Source: Pseudolachnospira sp964507035 (GTDB lineage: Bacteria > Bacillota > Clostridia > Lachnospirales > Lachnospiraceae). Taken from it: a stretch of DNA of 18,915 nt. The notes under the pieces are model-generated. The model searched no databases. It was not told the DNA's origin and worked only from the letters and a program-made list of their open reading frames with translations. The position numbers were made by a program, and so were the translations under genes. The stretch is from positions 1 through 18,915 of the forward strand of contig CAZDOQ010000024.1 in assembly GCA_964507035.1 (NCBI GenBank), given 5' to 3'. Positions 14,808 through 18,915 of the stretch are shown here, in pieces; the first letter of the stretch is position 1; every line of letters begins with the position of its first letter.

Positions 14808-16352
14808 TCAGAATTCCAACTCGCCCAACGCCTGCCGGACCACTTCCAGCAGAGACTCGTCGGAAACTCTATCGTAAATGTACTGGATATCCGGATACAG
14901 ATACCGATCCTCCTCCAGGAACGGGATCTGCTGCCGCAAATAATCATGGAGTTTGGCGGTAGCCGGCGCCTGCTTCAACGGTTTCAGAAAATCCACCGCC
15001 TGCAGAGCCACCATGTACTCAATGGCCACCAGCCATTTCAGCTTATCCGCCACCTGGCAGGCCTTCTTGGCGGCAAAATATCCCATGGACACCGGGTCCT
15101 CCTGGTTGGCGCAGGTGGAAACACTGTCGATAGTGGAAGGATGAGACAAAGCCTTGATCTCTCCCACCAGACCTGCGGCGGTGTACTGAGGGATCATATA
15201 GCCATTGTTTAACCCAGGATTTGCCACCAGGAAAGGCGGCAGGCCGCCGCTTAAGTTCCGGTTGACCATCCGGTCGATGCACCGCTCCACCAGGCCCGCC
15301 TGAATGGAAGCGGCCACGCAGAGCATATCGCAGTGGGACCCCACATAGGAGCCGTCAAAGTTGCCGCACATGAGAACGTCACTGCCCTCCTCGCCCTGGA
15401 AGATCTCCGGATTGTCGCTGGCAGAGTGCATCTCATCCACAATGGTCCGGTCCGCTTCCTTAACCAGCCGCTTTACAGAGCCGTTGATCTGGGCCATGGC
15501 CCGAAGCAGATACGGATCCTGTACCTTGTCGTCTATGTATTTGGCGCAGATCTCGCTGCCCTCCAAAAGCTTCAGCATATTCCGAGCCGAGCCCTGCTGC
15601 TCCGGATGCTTCTTGGCCGCCAGGATCCGGGGATCCAGAGCCTTCACAGTACCCTTTAACGCCTCAAAAGCCAGGGTGCCCGCCACTTCCGCATTCTTCA
15701 CCGCCACGGTCATCTCATGAAGGGCCAGCAGCGCAAAGGCGGTGACGGTCATGGAGCCGTTGAGAAGGGAAAGCCCTTCCTTGCACTGGAACACCACCGG
15801 CTGCAGGCCGTTGGCTGCAAGCACCGGACGGGTCTCGGTCTTCTTGCCGTCCACCATCACATAGCCCTCTCCCATGAAAGTCAGGGCCGCATGGGCCTCC
15901 ACGCCCAAATATCCCACAGAGCCGCAGCTGGGGGCAAAGGGGATGATATTGTGATTCAGCATCTCCCGGATCAGATCCAGGGTCTCCAGACGGATGCCCG
16001 CATGACCATTGCCGGTATTCAAGATCATCATCATCAAAACGGCCCGGGCCTCCGTCTCGGTCAGAGGTTCGCCCACGGCGCAGGCATGGGAGCGGACGAT
16101 GTTCCGCTGCAAGGTCTCTGCGTCATCCGCCGAAATGGAGTAGCGGACGTTCTCCCCAAAACCGGTGGTCACTCCATAAATCTTTTGGCCCTCGGCGAAA
16201 GCCGCCTCAATCACGTTCCGGCTGGCCACCAAGCTCTGACAAAATCCGTCGCTGAACTCCAGCCTGGCATGACCCTGGACCACGGAGATGAAATCCTTCC
16301 GTGTAAACTGGTTGGTATCCTGTAACATCACGGTGCTCATTTTGTCTGCCAT
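14808..16352 (-). CDS. Histidine-ammonia-lyase-fold enzyme lacking the MIO tripeptide; ergothionase-like betaine lyase candidate
   Basis: A 514-residue member of the aromatic amino acid lyase family, aligned over its whole length with HutH: YGVTTGFG with Tyr59, KEGLSLLNGS (191-200), QDPYLLRAMAQ with Tyr281 and Arg284, HSASDNPEIF (309-318), GEIKALSHPSTIDS with Lys400, and NQEDPVSM with Glu418. However, the ASG that forms the MIO cofactor in HutH (GSVGASGDLAPL) is Tyr148-Leu149-Gly150 here (GSVGYLGVEAHAAL). Without the serine no MIO can form, so ordinary ammonia elimination from histidine is unlikely. Established knowledge: ergothionases are MIO-free relatives that eliminate trimethylamine, already a good leaving group, from ergothioneine. 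The HutH GNFHAEP segment is also changed to GNFDGSY (330-336). Start 16352 (MADKMSTV) fits AAGGAAAGGAG; the ATG three bases upstream is too close. It is first in the array, under a sigma-54 promoter. Exact substrate is inferred. Confidence 0.85.
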   Translation of the reverse strand: MADKMSTVMLQDTNQFTRKDFISVVQGHARLEFSDGFCQSLVASRNVIEAAFAEGQKIYGVTTGFGENVRYSISADDAETLQRNIVRSHACAVGEPLTETEARAVLMMMILNTGNGHAGIRLETLDLIREMLNHNIIPFAPSCGSVGYLGVEAHAALTFMGEGYVMVDGKKTETRPVLAANGLQPVVFQCKEGLSLLNGSMTVTAFALLALHEMTVAVKNAEVAGTLAFEALKGTVKALDPRILAAKKHPEQQGSARNMLKLLEGSEICAKYIDDKVQDPYLLRAMAQINGSVKRLVKEADRTIVDEMHSASDNPEIFQGEEGSDVLMCGNFDGSYVGSHCDMLCVAASIQAGLVERCIDRMVNRNLSGGLPPFLVANPGLNNGYMIPQYTAAGLVGEIKALSHPSTIDSVSTCANQEDPVSMGYFAAKKACQVADKLKWLVAIEYMVALQAVDFLKPLKQAPATAKLHDYLRQQIPFLEEDRYLYPDIQYIYDRVSDESLLEVVRQALGELEF

Positions 16353-16478
16353 CATTCTCCTTTCCTTCATCCGTCGTATTTCCCACAGGATTCCGTTACA
16401 CCCGAGTGTGTTTCTTCCGGTCATCCTTGAAAAGGGCGGCTGTCACTTTTTTCAAAAGAATCTGACTTATTTATATTC

Positions 16479-16494
16479 AGCAATTTCCATGCCA
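16479..16494 (-). promoter_or_regulatory. Sigma-54 promoter for the lyase-led array
   Basis: On the minus strand TGGCATGGAAATTGCT matches the sigma-54 consensus TGGCAC-N5-TTGCW, with the invariant GG (-24) and GC (-12) separated by exactly 10 bases; only one consensus base differs. Predicted start is near 16468, giving a leader of about 115 bases before the lyase ATG. The divergent gene encodes a sigma-54 activator, which supports the call. Confidence 0.75.
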
Positions 16495-16575
16495 ACTTAC
16501 TTTCCGGCAGTTTTCGATTTTTTTTCAATTAATTTATATTTTTTTATAAGCATATGCCGATTCATTTTGCATCAC

Positions 16576-16590
16576 GCCAAAATTTTTGGC
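16576..16590 (+). promoter_or_regulatory. Perfect 15-base palindrome, candidate activator binding site
   Basis: GCCAAAA-T-TTTTGGC is a perfect inverted repeat centred on 16583, about 115 bases upstream of the predicted sigma-54 transcription start. That is within the usual range for an enhancer-like site of a Fis-type HTH activator. It also lies just upstream of the activator's own promoter, so it could mediate autoregulation. Confidence 0.5.
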
Positions 16591-16597
16591 ACTTTTC

Positions 16598-16625
16598 TTG
16601 ACTTTCCTCTCCCATCTGCTATACT
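16598..16625 (+). promoter_or_regulatory. Sigma-A promoter of the activator gene
   Basis: TTGACT (16598-16603) and TATACT (16620-16625) are separated by 16 bases, predicting a start near 16632, only about 16 bases before the ATG and just ahead of the GAGGAGG ribosome site. The upstream stretch 16520-16550 is very AT-rich. Confidence 0.6.
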
Positions 16626-16647
16626 GAATCCCAGAGGAGGAGATGCC

Positions 16648-18321
16648 ATGGAACTCTTTGACGCCATCTTTGTGCTGGACCGCCAGTATACGTTTCTGGA
16701 AATTCGTTGGTTTCATGATCATATGAAGCAAATCTACGGCCCCGCATGGGAACAGTATCTGGGGCAAACCCTGGGGGACGCCTTTGAATTCAAGTTCCAG
16801 AAAGACTCCGGAAGCTTGGAATGGAAAGACGAGAAATTTTCTTATTATAAGCTGAAAACCGAAAACCGGATTTACTTTTTCCTCAAGGGGATGAACCAGC
16901 GCCGGTATCTGTATGAACACGCCCTGGACCGGATCCCCTATGCCATCTCCATCTATGACCAGGCCGCCCGGCTGACCTACATCAACGAGGAAGGCCGGAA
17001 GCTCTGGCAGATCCCAAACTACACGGAGATAGACGGGAAGCATCTGCTGGACCTGTTTGAGGTGGATGAGGAATTCAGCACGGTGCTCACCACCCTAAAA
17101 ACCGGGGTTCCGGTGATCAACCGGATTGACGACTACGCCTCCAGCACCGGCGTCAACGTGCTGACCACCAACACCGGCTATCCCATCAAACGGGGCGGTC
17201 AGATTGTGGGCAGCGTGGTATTGGAGCAGGATATCCGGAATGTCAACGTCCAGCTGAAGCACCTGGAAAATGTGCGGAAAAGGATCATGGAACACACCGG
17301 CCACAACTCCCGGCAGAAAGCCGCCGGCTACACCTTTGACGACATCATTGGACACGGCTCCAAGCTGATGGCCGCCGTCAACCTGGCCAAAAAGATCGCC
17401 CACCAGGACTGCAACATTCTGTTGGTGGGGGAGACCGGCACCGGCAAAGAGATCTTTGCCCAGAGTATCCACAAAGCCAGCCTCCGGAGCCAGAAAAACT
17501 TTGTGGCCGTCAACTGCGCCGCCTTCCCGGACACCCTCATTGAAAGCCTTCTCTTTGGCACCCAGAAGGGTTCTTTCACCGGCAGCACAGACAAGGCCGG
17601 TTTTTTCGAGGAGGCCAACGGCGGCACCCTGTTCTTGGATGAACTGAACTCCATGAGCCTCAGTATGCAGTCCAAGATCCTCCGGGTCATCCAGGAAGGG
17701 ACCTTCCGGCGGGTGGGCGGCCAGAAGGAGTACTCCACAGACGTGCGGATCATTGCCTCCTGCAACGAGGATCCCTTCCGGCTGATCTCGGAGAACCTGT
17801 TCCGGAAGGATCTGTTTTACCGGATCTCCACGGTGATGATTGAACTGCCGGCGCTGCGGGACCACATTGGAGATATCCGAGAGCTGGTCCAGTTCTATGT
17901 GGCCAAAAAGAGCCACCACTATGCCAAGAGAACCCCCTCCCTGTCCCCGGAGGTCTATACCCTGTTCGCCCAGTACAGCTGGCCCGGCAATGTGCGGGAA
18001 CTGTACCATGTGCTGGATTACGCCCTGAACGTGGTGGAGGGGGATGTCATTGAACTCAGCCATCTGCCTGCTTACCTGCGCAAGTTCCAATCCACAACCG
18101 CCCCCGCTGCCTCCGCCTCCCGGGAATCCCTTTCCCCGGAAGTGCCGGACCAGGATCTGCTCCACTCGGACCTACAGACCATTATGGACCGGTATGAGGA
18201 GAAGGTGATCCGCCAGGTGCTGGAGCATCACGGCTACAACATCTCCCGCACTGCCGAGGCCCTGAGGATCCGCCGTCAAAGCCTCCAGTACCGGATCAAA
18301 AAGCTGGGGATCATCATTTAA
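16648..18321 (+). CDS. Sigma-54-dependent transcriptional activator with PAS domain (RocR/NtrC-like)
   Basis: A 557-residue enhancer-binding protein. An N-terminal region (1-88) of unrecognised type precedes a PAS-like sensor (about 89-195, RIPYAISIYDQAARLTYINEEG ...), then an AAA+ domain (229-470) with Walker A GETGTGKE (261-268), the sigma-54 contact loop as GSFTGS (308-313, usual GAFTGA), Walker B GGTLFLDELN (325-334) and LFRKDLFYRIS (384-394) with the arginine fingers. The Fis-type HTH is at about 512-557 (ISRTAEALRIRRQSLQYRIKKLG). ATG 16648 follows GAGGAGG; upstream in-frame codons run through the promoter region. No receiver domain is present, so it probably senses a small ligand through the N-terminal or PAS part, plausibly the substrate of the divergent array. 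It faces the sigma-54 promoter at 16479-16494. Confidence 0.93.
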   Translation: MELFDAIFVLDRQYTFLEIRWFHDHMKQIYGPAWEQYLGQTLGDAFEFKFQKDSGSLEWKDEKFSYYKLKTENRIYFFLKGMNQRRYLYEHALDRIPYAISIYDQAARLTYINEEGRKLWQIPNYTEIDGKHLLDLFEVDEEFSTVLTTLKTGVPVINRIDDYASSTGVNVLTTNTGYPIKRGGQIVGSVVLEQDIRNVNVQLKHLENVRKRIMEHTGHNSRQKAAGYTFDDIIGHGSKLMAAVNLAKKIAHQDCNILLVGETGTGKEIFAQSIHKASLRSQKNFVAVNCAAFPDTLIESLLFGTQKGSFTGSTDKAGFFEEANGGTLFLDELNSMSLSMQSKILRVIQEGTFRRVGGQKEYSTDVRIIASCNEDPFRLISENLFRKDLFYRISTVMIELPALRDHIGDIRELVQFYVAKKSHHYAKRTPSLSPEVYTLFAQYSWPGNVRELYHVLDYALNVVEGDVIELSHLPAYLRKFQSTTAPAASASRESLSPEVPDQDLLHSDLQTIMDRYEEKVIRQVLEHHGYNISRTAEALRIRRQSLQYRIKKLGIII

Positions 18322-18337
18322 CCGGGCCGGCACTGGC

Positions 18338-18360
18338 GGCGGGCCTGGTCCAGTCCCGCC
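18338..18360 (+). other. GC-rich hairpin after the activator gene
   Basis: GGCGGG (18338-18343) pairs with CCCGCC (18355-18360), with a short inner CTG/CAG pairing. It starts 16 bases after the activator stop but is followed by AACAAAAAGC on the plus strand, so the T-run expected for intrinsic termination is missing. It may still block plus-strand readthrough toward the convergent rplQ gene. Confidence 0.35.
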
Positions 18361-18361
18361 A

Positions 18362-18407
18362 ACAAAAAGCAAGGAGGAAGTCCTGCTTTTGGCAGAATTT
18401 CCTCCTT
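18362..18407 (-). terminator. Intrinsic terminator of rplQ
   Basis: AAGGAGGAA (18371-18379) and TTCCTCCTT (18399-18407) form a 9-bp stem with an inner CTGC/GCAG pairing. Read on the minus strand the stem is followed by GC and a T-run (TTTTT at 18368-18364). It lies 48 bases after the rplQ stop codon. Confidence 0.65.
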
Positions 18408-18454
18408 GAAATTCATTTGTGTGAAATTGTATGAGATGGGTCCGGCAACCAGTC

Positions 18455-18915
18455 TTACACCAGTTCCAGCACAACCTCCATGGCCGCGTCGCCCCGGCGG
18501 GGTCCGATCTTGATGATCCGGGTGTAACCGCCCTGACGGTTCACATATTTGGGAGCGATCTCATCAAACAGTTTGGCCGGAAGGTCCACTTCCTTGGTGG
18601 CTTTCTTGCGGCCTGCCAGCTGCTGAGGACGCTCGGTGACCGGATACAGCACCTTCAGCATCTGGCGGCGGGCGTGAAGCCGGCTGGGCAGGTCCTTGGT
18701 GATGGTCTTCTCCTGGTTTTCAAATACGGTCACCTTCTTGCCGTTCACCACTTCTTTGACACGCTTGCCGTCCTTATCCTTCTGAGGGACCTTGGCGGTC
18801 ACGGTGACGGTCTCAAAATTATCTTTTTCCTTCACGGCCAGGGCAATGAGTCCCTCCGCGATCTTGCGGACTTCCTTGGCTCTGGCTTCCGTGGTCACAA
18901 TCTTGCCGTTGTTCA
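18455..18915 (-). CDS. rplQ: Large-subunit ribosomal protein bL17 (5' end outside the window)
   Basis: Partial gene, running off the right edge; the visible part starts at NNGKIVTTEARAKEVRKIAEGLI, the region after the usual MAYRKLGR... start. It continues with the bL17 core LHARRQMLKVLYP and ends with GGYTRIIKIGPRRGDAAMEVVLELV, the typical C-terminus. An insertion of charged residues (KVPQKDKDGKRVKEVVNGKK) between these blocks makes it longer than E. coli L17's core, as seen in some Clostridia. bL17 is a component of the 50S subunit near the exit tunnel and its gene usually follows rpoA at the end of the large ribosomal operon; the terminator just downstream is consistent with that end position. 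Confidence 0.95.
   Translation of the reverse strand, partial: NNGKIVTTEARAKEVRKIAEGLIALAVKEKDNFETVTVTAKVPQKDKDGKRVKEVVNGKKVTVFENQEKTITKDLPSRLHARRQMLKVLYPVTERPQQLAGRKKATKEVDLPAKLFDEIAPKYVNRQGGYTRIIKIGPRRGDAAMEVVLELV

Noticed and set aside
14808..16352. Plain hutH (histidine ammonia-lyase) annotation
   Set aside because: The MIO-forming Ala-Ser-Gly is Tyr-Leu-Gly, and no other hut gene (urocanase, imidazolonepropionase, HutG) is in the window.
16587..16602. Second sigma-54 promoter on the plus strand for the activator
   Set aside because: TGGCAC is present, but the -12 element reads GA instead of GC; a better TTGACT-N16-TATACT promoter overlaps it.
1..18915. tRNA, CRISPR array, insertion sequence or prophage genes
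   Set aside because: No cloverleaf, regular repeats, transposase or integrase-like frame, or terminal inverted repeats were seen on either strand.

Overview
The window looks like a chromosomal piece of an anaerobic, gut-type Firmicute, probably of the Clostridia/Oscillospiraceae kind. This is inferred from the moderately high GC, strong AGGAGG-type ribosome sites, a Firmicute-like bL17 gene at the right edge, and typical anaerobe metabolic genes. No taxonomic marker other than partial rplQ is present, so the placement is soft.

Layout: from about 16.35 kb down to 0.14 kb there is one long array of minus-strand genes. In transcription order these are: a histidine-ammonia-lyase-fold enzyme lacking the MIO tripeptide (ergothionase-like); a sodium:solute symporter; an unrecognised 176-residue protein; a decayed RidA-like remnant; the large and small subunits of an aconitase X; a non-pyrrolysine MttB-type methyltransferase; a DUF401 membrane transporter; a three-subunit molybdenum hydroxylase (Mo, 2Fe-2S, FAD); a type Ic-like aminotransferase; an EamA exporter; and an NCS2 nucleobase permease. 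Divergent from this array, on the plus strand, is a PAS-AAA-HTH sigma-54 activator. Convergent with the activator is the 3' part of rplQ with its own terminator. At the extreme left is a minus-strand promoter and the start of a structured leader that leaves the window.

Regulation: the 295-base divergent region holds a near-consensus sigma-54 promoter reading into the lyase gene, a perfect 15-base palindrome about 90 bases upstream of it (a good activator site), and a housekeeping-type promoter for the activator gene. Several strong stem-loops without T-runs lie between genes of the array, and one long hairpin contains the ribosome site of the NCS2 permease.

Functional reading (inference): sigma-54-controlled uptake and breakdown of a trimethylated or other betaine-type amino acid. 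The symporter imports it, the MIO-less lyase removes the amine (trimethylamine if the substrate is ergothioneine or hercynine), and the MttB-like enzyme, aconitase X and molybdenum hydroxylase process the products. The last genes (aminotransferase, EamA, NCS2) may be separately expressed. Enzyme families are seen in the sequence; the shared substrate is not proven.
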